From: Alisma plantago-aquatica
Taxonomy: Eukaryota; Streptophyta; Magnoliopsida; Alismatales; Alismataceae
Assembly: GCA_963693085.1 (NCBI GenBank)
Contig: OY856412.1
Location: 1,129,566,744 to 1,129,630,743, forward strand
Direction: 5' to 3'
DNA length: 64,000 bases
The notes beneath the pieces are model-generated. The model did not search any database and had not been told where the DNA came from. It saw nothing but the letters and a program-made list of their open reading frames with translations. A program made the translations under genes and the position numbers. Positions within the stretch are counted from its first letter, which is position 1; every line of letters begins with the position of its first letter. Of this stretch, positions 46,355 through 58,225 are shown piece after piece.

Positions 46355-47145
46355 TCTAAAGGTGTGACGTCAACTGACGTAATGAATCTCCTCAAATAGA
46401 CTTGGTCGGCGCCACTGTTGACCCGTCGATACCATCGATGTGAGTCGATGGTATCGACACGTTTCAATGCTATCTGCCCCCATCGCGAGTATCGACGGTC
46501 GTCAATGGCTGGATCTTGAAACCCGGATCGCTGACGTGTCGATACCATCGACATGGGTCGATGGTATCCACGCTGCACCCGGATCGATGACATGGAAGCC
46601 GCGACCGCCGTTGATTTGTTTGTGTGGATCGGTGACGTGGATGGTCGATACCATCGACGAGGGTTGATGGTATCGACTTGTCTTTGTTGCAACACCTCCG
46701 TTTTGCATCTCAACCTGTAGCCGTGTCGATACCATCGACCATGCCGTCGATGGTATCGAATTTCCTGAGTCAATTTTGTCTGTAAATCTCTAGAGATCTC
46801 GATGGTATCGACGGCTATCTCGATACCATTGACTCCACGTTCGTGACCTGCCTGTAGGTAGGTCGATACCAGCGACGAGGCCGTCGATGGTATCGACGCA
46901 GAGCAAAATCTGCAGTCGTCAACCTATAACCCGGTCGATACCATCGACCAGTGTGTCGATGGTATCGACTCTGCCTCAGCCTGCACAAATAACAAACCGA
47001 TCACGGTATCTTTTTTACACTAAAAATTGAACTAAAAAAAATCAACCTACGATTGTACATGAACTATCCTAATATATCGATGGTTGGGTTTCCTCCCAAC
47101 AAGCGCCCTTATTTAACATCTTAGGCTAGACCACTTTCGGGCACC
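46355..47145 (-). other. Element D pol-ORF spacer with dyad array
   Basis: Non-coding spacer. At 46425-46969 about seven pairs of the dyads GTCGATACCATCGAC and GTCGATGGTATCGAC alternate, each pair 4-8 nt apart; it is the same motif as in U3 of the LTRs. Frames crossing it (46351-46773, 46502-46735) merely translate the repeat. Confidence 0.85.
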
Positions 47146-49323
47146 TCATTCATCCGAAAGTGAAATGATTTTGACCTCATTCACCTTCCTCTTGTAATTT
47201 TCACCAAAGTAGAGCTTCAATCTTTGTCCATTCACTAGAAACGTGGTATTACCAACACGCACTAAGATCGCGTCGTGTGGTTTGACCTCTTCTACCACGA
47301 ACGGTCTACTCCACCGGGATTTGAGCTTCCTGGGATGCAACTTGAGTCGTGAATTGAACAACAAAACACTATCTCCTTTCTTGAATGTGCGCAACTGGAT
47401 GTGGCGGTCGTGGATCAGTTTTGTGCGCTCTTTGTATATCTGTGCGTTCTCATATGCCGTCATCCGCAGCTCATCCAGCTCATTCAATTCAAGCATTCTC
47501 TTTCTCCCCGCTCCATCGTAACTCAAATTGAGCCTTCTAAGCACCCAATGGGCCTTGTGCTCCAGCTCTACCGGTAGGTGACAAGCCCGACTGTACGCCA
47601 ACCTAAAAGGCATGGTGCCTATAGGTGTTTTGTAAGCCGTCCTGTAAGCCCACAATGCATCCGGTAATAGGGAACTCCAGTTCTTCCTCGTGGACGCCAC
47701 CGTACGTTCCAAAATCGTCTTAATTTCGTGATTGGAGACTTCCACCTGCCCTTGGGTCTGCGAGTGATATGGGGTACCTATGTTGTGCTTGACCCCATAT
47801 TTCTTCAATAAAGTAGAGAACTTCTGATTCCTAAAATGTGTACCCCCATCACTGATTATCGTTCGGGGTACACCAAACCTATGGAAAATGTTTTCTTTCA
47901 CAAACCTGCACACTACAGTGGAATCGTTAGTCCTTGTGGGTATTGCTTCCACCCACTTCGAACCATAATCAACTGCTAATAAAATATATAAATTGGAGTT
48001 TGAGGACACAAAGGGTCCCATGAAATCTATGCCCCACAAATCAAATACCTCCACTTCCTGAAACACATTAAGGGGCATCTCCTGTCGCTTTGAGATATTA
48101 CCTACTCGTTGGCAAGAATCACATTGCCTCACAAACTCGTAGGCATCTCGAAACAAAGTTGGCCAATAAAGGCCGCTTTCCAAAACCTTAGCTGCCGTGC
48201 GCGAGCTTGCGTGGTGTCCTCCCGTAGGTGATGCATGGAAATGACGGAGAACACTCTCGTACTCCACCTCAGGCACACACCTGCGTAGGATACCGTCCCT
48301 GCATTGCTTAAGAAGAATTAGATCATCCCAAAAATAATATCTCAAAGAATGGAAAAATCTTTTCTTCTCCTGATATGACCAATCTTCTGGGATGATCCCG
48401 CAAGACAAATAGTTTACAATCTCAGCGAACCAAGGATCCTTAGAAGTAATTTTCAAAATATGTTCATCCGGAAACGTCTCGGTTATGGGTATATGTAAAT
48501 CTTTTTCATCCACCCTTTGTAACCTAGATAAATGATCAACAACAACGTTTTCAATCCCAGATTTATCCTTGATTTCGATATCAAATTCTTGTAAGAGCAA
48601 AACCCACCTAATGAGTCTAGGCTTTGCGTCTTTTTTCTCCATTAAGTATTTGATTGCGGCATGGTCAGTCCATACAACTACTTTAGATCCAACTAAGTAC
48701 TGCCGGAATTTTTCAAAAGCGAACACAATAGCGAGTAATTCTTTTTCAGTAGTTGTATAATTCAATTGGGCGTCATTCAAAGTCTTTGAAGTGTAGAAAA
48801 TCACGGCAGGCTTATTGTCCACCCGCTGCCCCAACACGGCTCCTACCGCAAAGTCTGAAGCGTCGCACATTAGTTCGAACGGTTTCGCCCATTCCGGCGT
48901 TTGAACAACCGGTGCAGAAATCAGTTTTTCTTTTAACACGTCGAACGCATGTAGACACTTATCATTGAAATCAAATACAACGTCTTTCTCCAAAAGCTCG
49001 GATAGAGGTTTCATGATTTTCGAAAAATCTTTTATAAATCGCCGATAGAACCCGGCATGTCCTAGGAAACTTCTTACCCCTTTAACAGAATTTGGTGGGG
49101 GCAACTTGGAAATGACTTCAATTTTGACCGGATCTACCTCTAAACCTTTGCTAGACACCTTGTGTCCTAGCACTATCCCCTCAGTCACCATCATGTGACA
49201 TTTCTCCCAATTGAGGACCAAATGTGTGTCCTCACAACGCTGTAAAACTTTATCCATATTATAGAGACATTCATCAAACGATGCACCATACACCAAAAAG
49301 TCATCCATAAAAACCTCGAGACA
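47146..49323 (-). pseudogene. pol: Gypsy RT C-terminal part, RNase H and integrase
   Basis: A 720-codon open stretch starts just after an in-frame TGA (49324-49326). It opens with the RT catalytic F-M-D-D-F, then the RT thumb and a gypsy RNase H (F-E-L-M-C-D-A-S-D ... T-T-E-K-E-L-L-A ... [10 protein letters not shown]). Integrase follows with an HHCC zinc region (H-A-S-P-T-G-G-H-H ... C-D-S-C-Q) and the D,D-35-E core ([26 protein letters not shown]). Then comes a C-terminal region without a chromodomain, as expected for Athila rather than chromoviruses. All catalytic residues I can identify are present; only the two stops upstream separate it from protease. Confidence 0.95.
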
Positions 49324-50115
49324 TCACTCTACCATGTCAGAAAATATGGCGAGCATACAGCGCTGAAACGTCGCCGGTGCATTGCATAAACCAAACGACA
49401 TTCGGTGGTAAGCAAAAGTCCCATAGGGACAAGTGAACGTAGATTTCTCTTGATCCAAAGGATCAATCGAGATCTGGTTGTACCCCGAGTATCTGTCTAG
49501 AAAACAGAAGTGCGATCGACAGGCAAGACGCTCTAGAATTTGATCAATGAAAGGTAAAGGGAAGTGATCCTTTAGCGTGGCGGCGTTCAAACGACAGTAA
49601 TCAATACAAACTCGCCACCCGGTTACCAATCGGGTGGCGACAGGTTCATTTAAAATATTTTGGGTGACAGTAATTCCCCCCTTCTTAGGGACTACCTGTG
49701 TGGGACTCACCCATGTCGAGTCTGATATGGCGTAAATGATACATGTAGCAAGAAGTTTAATGACCTCCTTCTTCACAACCTCCATCATGCTTGGATTGAG
49801 ACGTCGTTGAGGTTGAATCATGGGCTTGGCTCCCTCCTCGAGCTGAATCTTGTGCTGACATAGAGTAGGGGAAAAGCCCTTAATATCTACAACAAACCAC
49901 CCAAAGGCTCCCCGGTGGTTCTTCAGCACTATCAACAATTGTTCCTCCTCATCCGCACTCAAATAAGCAGAGATGATCACTGGTAACTTATCTTCCTCAA
50001 CGAGAAAGACATATTTGAGATGCGGGGGCAGCGGCTTTAATTCCAGATCCGGCGGGCTTATAAGAGATGATTGAAGCGGCGGGGGCAGTTCACCTAAATC
50101 TTCATAATGCCTTGC
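49324..50115 (-). pseudogene. pol: Gypsy reverse transcriptase, N-terminal part
   Basis: In frame with both the protease part upstream (stop TAA at about 50113-50115) and the RT catalytic part downstream (stop TGA at 49324-49326, probably from CGA Arg). It contains the RT blocks W-V-S-P-T-Q-V-V-P-K-K-G-G, W-R-V-C-I-D-Y-C-R-L-N-A-A-T, H-F-P-L-P-F-I-D-Q-I-L-E-R-L and F-A-Y-H-R-M-S-F-G-L-C-N-A-P-A-T-F-Q-R. The usual F-L-D-G-Y-S-G-Y reads F-L-D-R-Y-S-G-Y, a substitution of a conserved Gly. Confidence 0.94.
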
Positions 50116-51315
50116 TTAGAAGAATGGAATCATCTGAAGCATTTTAGCGCACTCCTTGAGTGATTTGCTCCGCATCCAATCATGTGTAATATTTAACAAG
50201 CAAGCCTCCAACGGTAATTCTGAGTATGCATCAGAAACAGAAATAGCAATCACATCATCCTCCATAGAAAGCGGAATGTCCTCATTCTCATCATTAGGGA
50301 ATCCCCCAGCTTTGCACAGAGAAACTACTTTGGTCTGCTCCATGATATCCACAGCCAAAGTTCCATTGTCTACCTTGCTCATCACATGAGCCATGTCCAG
50401 AAATGGCTTCCCAAGGCAGAGTGAAATATTACAATCCAGATGTTTTACCATATTGCATTGTTCCTTTGCTTTAGATGACGCAGTACTAGAAGGCATGAAC
50501 ATCTCAAAGCGGTCATCGGCTATGCCCAAGGTCAAGCGACCTCTCCCCATCTCTAAGATCATGTCGTCTGTAGCTTGGAAGGGACGTCCAAGTAACAGCT
50601 CGTTGCCATGTTCATCCTGCATCTCCATGACTACAAAATCTGCCAGAAAGACAAACCTATCCACCTTTACTAACACATCTTCACAGATTCCATAAGGCTT
50701 CACCACAGAGTTATCCGCCAATTGAATCGTCATTTTTCTTGGTCGTGACTCCTTCAATCCTAGCTTTTTGAATGTCAAAAGGGGCATCAAGTTGATGCTT
50801 GCCCCTGAGTCACATAGCGCTTCACCGAATTTAACCTTCCCAATATAACAAGAAATGTTAAAGCACCCTGGATCTTGCCTCTTTGGCGGCAAAGTGCCCA
50901 TGATGAAGGCACTCACTTGCTCCTTTAGCATGACGACCTCTGTATCCGGAATTTTCCTCTTCTTAGTAATGATGTCCTTTAGAAACTTCCCGTATGAAGG
51001 AATTTTCTCAATGGCTTCCAGTAAAGGGATATTGAATGAAAGCTTCCTAAAATTGTCCAAGAATTTCTTGAACTGCGCATCTGCCTTCCTTGCCTTAGCA
51101 CTGTTTGGATACGAGACTGGAACAGCTTGTGCCCTTTGATGAGGTGGCACATAAGGTGTCTTTTTCTGAGGTTCCTCCTCTACAACCTGTTCTTCAGTAT
51201 CATCCGCGGCTGTATCCTCAACCTGCCCTGTGACTGGTGCGGGCTGCTCCTCATTGGTTTCAACTTCTACTTCATCTTGTGGTGTGCTTGTTTCCTCAGC
51301 TCTTAGATTCAACAC
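50116..51315 (-). pseudogene. pol: Gypsy gag C-terminus and aspartic protease
   Basis: A 399-codon open stretch. The first part is acidic (E/D/Q-rich) with a P-Y-V-P-P-H-Q-R segment common in Athila gag-pol. The retropepsin active site A-L-C-D-S-G-A-S-I-N-L-M-P lies near residue 175, with the second block L-L-L-G-R-P-F downstream. The protease would cut the Gag-Pol precursor. It shares its frame with RT and integrase; the frame is shifted relative to the preceding gag part near 51345. Confidence 0.92.
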
Positions 51316-52635
51316 TTTCTTGCCGCTTCTAAGAAGAATAGCCTTTGTCTGCTGGTTCCCCCGGGAACATTGGTATTCCCCAGAAAACCTGGATGTGCCA
51401 GTTTCTTCAAACTGGCGATCTCGGCTACCATCTGCACCATGGATGTCTCAATGGTCCTCATTTGAGCCCCATGGCTCTGCAATGTTTGCCCGAATTGATT
51501 CATGTACTCTCCTTGCTGCTTGATTTGCTGTCCAAATGTATTCATTAGCTCTTGATTTTGCTTTATAACCTGATTGAGCAGCTTCGTGCTATTGTCTTCT
51601 GTGACTGGCGAGGGCTTGGCATCCGGATCCTACAGAAAATTGTTTGGATCCTTCCACGAGAACTTTTTGTCTTTTCTCCATGAATAATCATTGTTCCTAT
51701 AACCTTGCTGTTGTCTCATGTATTTGACTTGAGCCTCATCCCCATACTCATTATCCTCCTTTTCCAGTAGCTTCGTTGCGAGAAGATCCATCTTCTCATT
51801 CAGCTTTTTCATTGCCTTGGACTCACCTGCTACTCGAACTTGCTCTACCGAGCCTCTTTCTCTCTCACCCCATGACTGCTTTCTAGCCATATTCTTTAGT
51901 ATCTCCCAGCATCTGGTGTCTGTATTGTTCAGAAAAAATCCTAACCCAGTGGAATCCAGATTACTCCTATTGTGCTCGGAGAGAGCAAAATAGAAGATCT
52001 TCACCTGTGTCTCTTTATCCAGCCCGTGATGCGGGCACCTCCTCAGCATGACCTGAAATCTCTCCCAAGTCTCAGAATATGTCTCACCGGCCTGTTGGGT
52101 AAAATTATGAATCTTACGGATCATTTCGTTAGTCTTCTCGGGAGGGAAGAACCTCTAAAAGAAGACCTCCACCATATGGTCCCAGGACTCCATGAACTCA
52201 TCATCTAAATTATGTAACCACTCTCATGCCGCTCCCGCCAATGAACTCGGGAAAAGCTTGAGATACAGTGCATCCTGTGGAAACCTATCAATTTTTACCA
52301 TGTCAAAGTTCTCAACAAAACTGGCTGATGTGAGTGACGGGATCCTCATTCTTAAGCCCATGAAAAGCATTTGACTTTACCAGATTTATTAACGCCGGAT
52401 CAATCTTATATGTAGGTATGTTGATTGCCTACTTCTTTATAGGCCCTTTGGAAGCTGATGAGGAAGAAGCCTTGATCTTATCCCATATAGTCTGTGGCTC
52501 GGCCATCTCTTCTTGTTCAAGTTCGGAATCTACCTCTTCTTGTTCCTCTTTCTCGTGATAATCCTCGTCCTCAGGTCCCGACAGCGGAACCTCAGGTGCG
52601 GGATTCATGTAGTCAGTACTACGCATCTGCACCAT
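51316..52635 (-). pseudogene. gag: Gypsy (Athila-type) gag
   Basis: Probable start at 52635 (M-V-Q-M-R-S-T-D-Y). Pieces: 52635-52429 open to a TAG; a shift at about 52335; TGA at about 52232 within the conserved A-A-x-E-W-L context (probably CGA to TGA); TAG at about 52156; then 52124-51630 open with the retrotransposon-gag region (W-E-R-F-Q-V-M-L-R-R-C-P-H-H), TAG at 51630, and 51629-51346 with repeated Q-rich coiled segments (F-G-Q). A second shift near 51345 restores the protease frame. Gag forms the particle. I see no CCHC knuckle, which is usual for Athila. Confidence 0.9.
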
Positions 52636-52797
52636 GCAACATACCTGAAATAGGAAAATTTAGTTCAGTACAGTGCTTTGACGAGTATAAAAATTAACGA
52701 ACAATAGAAAGAAAATATTTGAAGTTGTTTCAAAATAAAAAAAATTATGGCCTAGAGTGGCCGCTTGTAGCACTCAAAGTGCCAACAATTCGCTGTA

Positions 52798-52815
52798 TCC
52801 CCGGCAACGGCGCCA
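52798..52815 (-). promoter_or_regulatory. Element D primer-binding site (tRNA-Asp)
   Basis: The minus strand reads TGGCGCCGTTGCCGGGGA, an unbroken 18-base match to the 3' end of plant tRNA-Asp as used by Athila elements, six bases from the 5' LTR. Confidence 0.95.
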
Positions 52816-52821
52816 AAAACT

Positions 52822-54437
52822 TGACGCAATTTTACTGTGCGCTAAAACGCAAGTGAACGTGTCGAGTAGTACATGCCTTTGTGAGGCCCGAGTCGAACAC
52901 AGGGATACTCAGAATTATTGGAGACTCCTACTAACTATTTGCGATCAGCTAAACTGAATAACAAATTGAGGGTTGTTGTTAAAATTAAAAGAAAATAAAA
53001 ACAAAAACAAAACAAACGATCAATTAAATGTTAATTTAATCAATTCAAAAGGGTATCTTTAGGATTGCAGTTTCACCGTGGGTTTTCATTGTATTAGATT
53101 TTATATAATGCCTCAATTTTCTCTCTCTATCCGGGTAGTGGCCTGAAAACAGAATTACCCACTGTCGTGGTGCAATTCACTACCTAGGTTTAGGTCAGTT
53201 CCACCGTCGTAGTAACCTATACCCTAAACTAGGTGCATTATGAACGATCTCTCAGTATCCACCATTAATTTTACACCACCTTGGTCAAGGGATTTATCGA
53301 TTAAAGTAGATTTCATCTCTTTTCAGCCGTTAATCCTTCTTTCAAAGTGATTAAGGGCATTAGGTTATTATTATGGTGATCAAGCATAACAATATATGGA
53401 GAAAACAAAACTATACCATGGATTTAAGAGATAAAATATGAATTACTATTGTAAAATCGTCATACAATGAATCCCCGGGCTACTCCCGGTCCTAAAGATA
53501 AAGGGGATCAGCCCCGCATGTTCATCTCACACAAGTACATGGTAGAAATAGGGGAAAACATGTGAAAAACGTGGAATTGAGAGGTGAAACCCCTGAATGG
53601 AGAAGAACCGGTTGATCCTTTGCGTAGAACACATGCTCTCCCGCCTTTTGGTGGTGAAATCCATCTTCTGCGGCATCCGAATCAACTGGTATGAGCTTCT
53701 GGCCTCCGTTCTCCTCTCCCTTGCTCCTCGGTCCTTGTGCAATGGCTCATGAGATGATCCCCACGTCTGGGCGACCGTCCTTAGGTTTAATTCCCTCATT
53801 AGGTTGCTAATTAACCACGGCCGTTCGATTGGGATCAATCTGAATCAAACGCATATCTGATGGTGTCGATACCATCGACGCGGGTCGATGGTATCGACCC
53901 AGTGTGGTAGCGGCAGCCCTTCTTTCTTTTCGTCTGAGTGCCTGATGTGGTCTCGATACCATCGACTCGGGTCGATGGTATCGACTACCCTGTAGCGACG
54001 GCTTTTTCGTTTTGTGTCGCTGTAGCCTCCATGCGTCGATGGTATCGACTTGGGGTCGATACTATCGACTGCTTCTTCGCCAGCAACTTGAAGGTGACTC
54101 GATACCATCGACATCCCTGTCGATAGTATTGACACTTTGCTGCTCCTTTCGGCTGGCAACCTGTGATCATGTCAATGGTATCGACTTCCGTCAATGGTAT
54201 CGACGGAAGAAAATACTCATTTGTCCTTAAATTCAAACACAATATCACATAGATTCACACAAATAATAATATTTTGACAATTAATGCTCAAAACGATGAA
54301 ATAAAGGGGATTTGACATAAAATAGTAGCAAAGACCAAAGTGGATGAATTATGCAACATTAACCATAAAAATGACTAATAAAAGCATAAAACACATATCA
54401 AACATGTTTATAAATGCGACTCAAAATCATCACATCA
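52822..54437 (-). repeat. Element D 5' LTR (1616 bp)
   Basis: Partner of 41434-43034. Five dyad pairs (GTCGAT-ACC/GGT-ATCGAC) lie at 53865-54204, in U3. A probable TATA box, CATTATATAAAATC on the minus strand, lies at about 53098-53110, so the dyad array sits about 750-1100 bp upstream of it. The outer edge is followed by TSD TATGT (54438-54442). Confidence 0.94.
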
Positions 54438-54442
54438 TATGT

Positions 54443-56788
54443 TTACTTTCCTTTAACATTATAGGTCATCCACAAAAGGTATTGTTTTGTAAAAAAATCT
54501 CACTTTAGCCTCATAAGATTTATCAATACTAAGTTTAGGTGTTGATAGGGTGCCTAACACCATTTTCATGTGTAACATGGTTCCTTACCCTTTTCATTGC
54601 CATAACCTTCATTCCTTATCGACAATGTTTCCACAGCCCCGTGGATGCTTTTTTTATGATTTTCCTCATTTTTCCTCATCATATGTAGGTGAAATCGTTG
54701 TTTACCTTTCCATTCAAACTAATATGCTTGCATTGCTCAGCCTACACAGTGCACCGCCCATAGATTTCTGAATCATGCCAAAATCACAATCATCCATTGA
54801 TTCATGCCACATATTGTTTTGTAACTATCAACTATTAGAACCAATACATATTTTTTAGAGGAATTGTGATGTTGAATGAGTTATGAAATTACCACAAGCC
54901 CTAAACTATGCATACAATCCTTCAACATAGATGCTCATATACTAGTATCTTCACATAAAGTAGTAGAATATTTGATTCAAGACAAGTATAATGATGCTTG
55001 TAGATCAACCTAAATACTTTATGAAACACATGTCCTAATACTCATGTTTCATGGTCTTACACAATGACAAATTTTAAAATTTGGGCTACCTAATCTAACA
55101 TTATATCATATTTGGTATAATTTAAAATTAGTTGTAAAGTTTACATGATTTCATGTTATTGTCAAGAATAAGCCATGGAGGAGTAGTGAGAGGTTTGTGT
55201 GACCTAGTTATATTAATTGTGGCTATACCTTCAATAGTAAAGGGAATTACAAGTCGAATTCATATTCCATGCCAAGGAATTTTTTATCAAAGACATATTG
55301 TTATTTTATTTTCCTTAGACCATGCACCTCATGTTTTCACCTATTTGGATTAATAATTTCTTAGTAATAGTAGTACCACTAAATTTATTTTTTATTGATA
55401 CCATGTTTGTGCTATGTGATAATTTATAATTACTTTATTAGAAAATAATTTTATAGCTAAAAATGAGATCAACATCTGCCTTTTTTCAAATTTTTTCTTT
55501 TCTTATTGAATCTAAAATCTATCCCACGTTTTTATGCTAAAATTTCTCCTTCTTTAGGATAGTAGGAGAAAAGAATATTAGAATATGTTTTTACCTCTAT
55601 AAAAATGTGTGTCGGCTGCTAATTCATCAGTGGAGTAGGTAGTATGGCTAATAAAGTTACATATATATTCGCAGAGAGGCTATAAATAATAAATCTAATT
55701 GCATAGTAGTATTTTTTTTTAAATCTATTTTATAATGATGTGAAGAATAAGAATTTTACCTAAGTTGAAATTCATGGCATTAAAATATTCTTGATTGAAC
55801 ACCTTAACTCTTACGTAGAATATTAGTGATAAAACATTTTTTCCTTAGCATATAGACCCACCTCCCAAGTGGACAATAAACTATCATGAGATATATGTGA
55901 CACTGAGCACTTATATGGATTTCTTGATTATACCCAAATGATATTTATTACATAGTCAATGTTCTTATTGAGAATGTGATTCATCTGTGAGGAGGGATTT
56001 TGGATGTTTCTAAAGCAATCAAATGGAGTTTTCTTAACATATGTAATTAAAATAAATGGATGTATTTGCAAAGACTATTCTTTAAAGCATTAAAAAAAGG
56101 TACTATGACTTGGTTTTTAATTAATATTAAGAGAGTGGTGGAATTCCTCACTTGTATTTTCCACGATACTCTTTTATATGAATATTCCAATTCTATTTAG
56201 ATTTATTTTAAATTTGTAATGATATAGTCCTAAGAACAAATAATTTATCAACATAGATATGCTTTAGTTCCCTTCTACACACTCCCTCTTGTCAATTGTT
56301 TGATGCAAGAATAGTTTCAGTATTATTCACATAGAAAAGCACATTGTATGCTCTAACTACTTTACAACATTGTGTGTTTATAAGTGACATGTGTTCCTTT
56401 TACTCTAATTATAAATTTATGAGAATGATTTTTCTTCTTTCAAGAGAATTATTTTTTCTCCTTAACTATCATAGTTCTTCTTTCAATCTAGATCCTCAAT
56501 ATTTTCTCACTATGAATTCAAGAACTAATTAGTCTCCAATCATTGTTGGTGTAACTTGAGGGCCCCTATCAATAGTTCTAGAACATATGAGAGAAATTTT
56601 TCCTTTGTTAAATATTATACCCATAGGTAGGTCAGTTAGGGATCTTCTGATGTCCTCACTTTAGATATAATATATAATGTCTTGTTATTTGGGTCCATAT
56701 GAGCTCTTTCCTTATTATCTATATTCTTGGAGACAATTTGTTGAGCCACCTATCTCCCTTCTCCATGCAAACTATTTTGTTGATATAA
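54443..56788. other. Unrecognised AT-rich stretch
   Basis: About 2.3 kb with no convincing protein similarity, terminal repeats or RNA gene. Frames at 54550-54771, 55153-55353 and 56344-56532 are short and carry no recognisable motif. Confidence 0.4.
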
Positions 56789-57395
56789 TGTGACAAAGTT
56801 CTTTTAGGCCCGACTATGATTTAATTACTCAATTGACTTAGTTTTCTCACTCCTAATACTTTCTATACTTTCATGACCCTATGATGACCTCTAACATGAA
56901 AGTACACGTTTTGAAGGAACTATGTGTACATATTTGCATGAAACCCTAGCCTACAAATACTCTTTAACCCCTTGATTAATTCTTTATATTCCTTCTACAC
57001 TTTGATTTGAAATTTTTCTCATGTTGTCTACTATCTATTTTGGACCTATGGTAAAAAAAATCAGACAAACTGAAGCTTCCTACACTGTATAGATTTTTTT
57101 TGTGTTTGTGTTCTATTCAACCCTAAAATCCACTTTTTCTAGTCTAATTGGTCTCAACGCAAAAGTGGTTTGGCACTGCAAGGCCTGGATGGTTGTGGAC
57201 CCCTTTGAATTGGGGATTTCTTTGCCAATTATCCCTTTGAATTGGGTTTTAACCCCAAGCCATGCACATATAATCTAAAACCCAACTAACAACCTAGCAG
57301 TTATTGGATCTTAATTCGAAAACATTGGACTCATCTTCTAGCTCTTGCCCAAGGGGAAAGTACTCCACAAGCCTGACTAACCCTAGCTTAGCCCA

Positions 57396-58225
57396 TGTAA
57401 TGTTCTAGGTTTGAGGCCTCAAATAAAATTATCTTAAATGGAATGAATTGACTACCCATATAACTAAGGTTCACCTCCTTTTTAGGGAGCCCATCACTAC
57501 AAAACTCTATGGTTAAGGGTGCTTATCCTAGAGTAGTACTAGGATGGGTGACCAGTTGGGAAGTTGATCCAAGCTTGCGGGTAAGTGAGGACAAAGTGTG
57601 CAGTAAGGCTACTGATGGTCTGTGGGGCCATTTGTCATTCCTAAAACTCTACTAGAGCCTTGGGCAATGGGCTCGGGTGTTACAAATAGTATCAGAGCCA
57701 GAATCCCCTCCAATAGATGAGGTACATTTGGGTCTATGGCATGCCAGTCTTTGAGTAGTGTGGTCCATGCATGTTATAAAGGGCTATCCTAGTTGATGGA
57801 GCCACCCTTGCACTGGTAGTCATGGTCAAGATCTGGGTGTACATGGGATATTTGGGTTTGCACTAAAATGGGGATAGATTATGAGGCCATATAGTTTAGC
57901 CTTGATGACAAAGTCAAGAGTCTAAATGGAGGATATTGTAAGGTCCCAAGTTTGAGGCCTCATATAAAATGATCTTAAAAGGAATGATTTGACTACCCAT
58001 TTTACCAAGGTGCACCTTCTTTTCAGGGGCCCATCAATAAAGAACTATGTGGTTAAGTATGCTCAGACCAGAGTAGTACTAGGATGGGTAACCACTCACA
58101 AAGTTGATCATGGATTGCACATGAGTAAGGACAAAGTGTGCAGTTAAGGCTAGTGGTGGTTTGTGGGGCCAATCATCATTCCTAAAACTTTTCTAGAGCC
58201 TTGGTTAGTGGGCCCGAGTGTTACA
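57396..58225 (+). mobile_element. Cassandra TRIM element with 5S rRNA-derived LTRs
   Basis: Two 289-bp LTRs (57396-57684 and 57937-58225), each TGTAA...TGTTACA, surround a 252-bp interior. The PBS TAGTATCAGAGC (57687-57698, tRNA-Met type) follows the first LTR; a purine-rich tract (57921-57936) precedes the second. Each LTR contains 5S rRNA-derived words (gttaag-gtgct, gagtagtactaggatggg) at about 57486-57575 and 58023-58113. TSD GCCCA at 57391-57395; the right copy reads ACCCA (58226-58230), but the duplicated copy at 58761 keeps GCCCA. No protein is encoded; the element moves in trans. Confidence 0.93.

Larger units (their letters stand above)
41434..54437 (-). mobile_element. Element D: Athila-type Ty3/gypsy retrotransposon
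   Basis: LTRs 41434-43034 (3') and 52822-54437 (5'), both starting TGACGCAATTTTAC. TSD TATGT at 41429-41433 and 54438-54442. The PBS is complementary to tRNA-Asp, as in Athila elements. The minus strand carries gag, protease, RT, RNase H and integrase (gypsy order), then a spacer and a 580-codon ORF in the position where Athila elements have an env-like gene. Gag has several stops and two shifts; pol has only two stops. The polypurine tract and its neighbouring hairpin occur twice (43035-43073 and 44534-44578). Confidence 0.95.

Noticed and set aside
46425..46969. Regularly spaced short repeats resembling a CRISPR array
   Set aside because: The repeats are dyads in alternating orientation with 4-8-nt gaps, they recur in the LTRs of the same retrotransposon, and the genome is a plant's.
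55153..55353. Possible organelle-derived or protein-coding fragment
   Set aside because: The 66-residue frame has no motif I can tie to an organelle or host gene; evidence is too weak.
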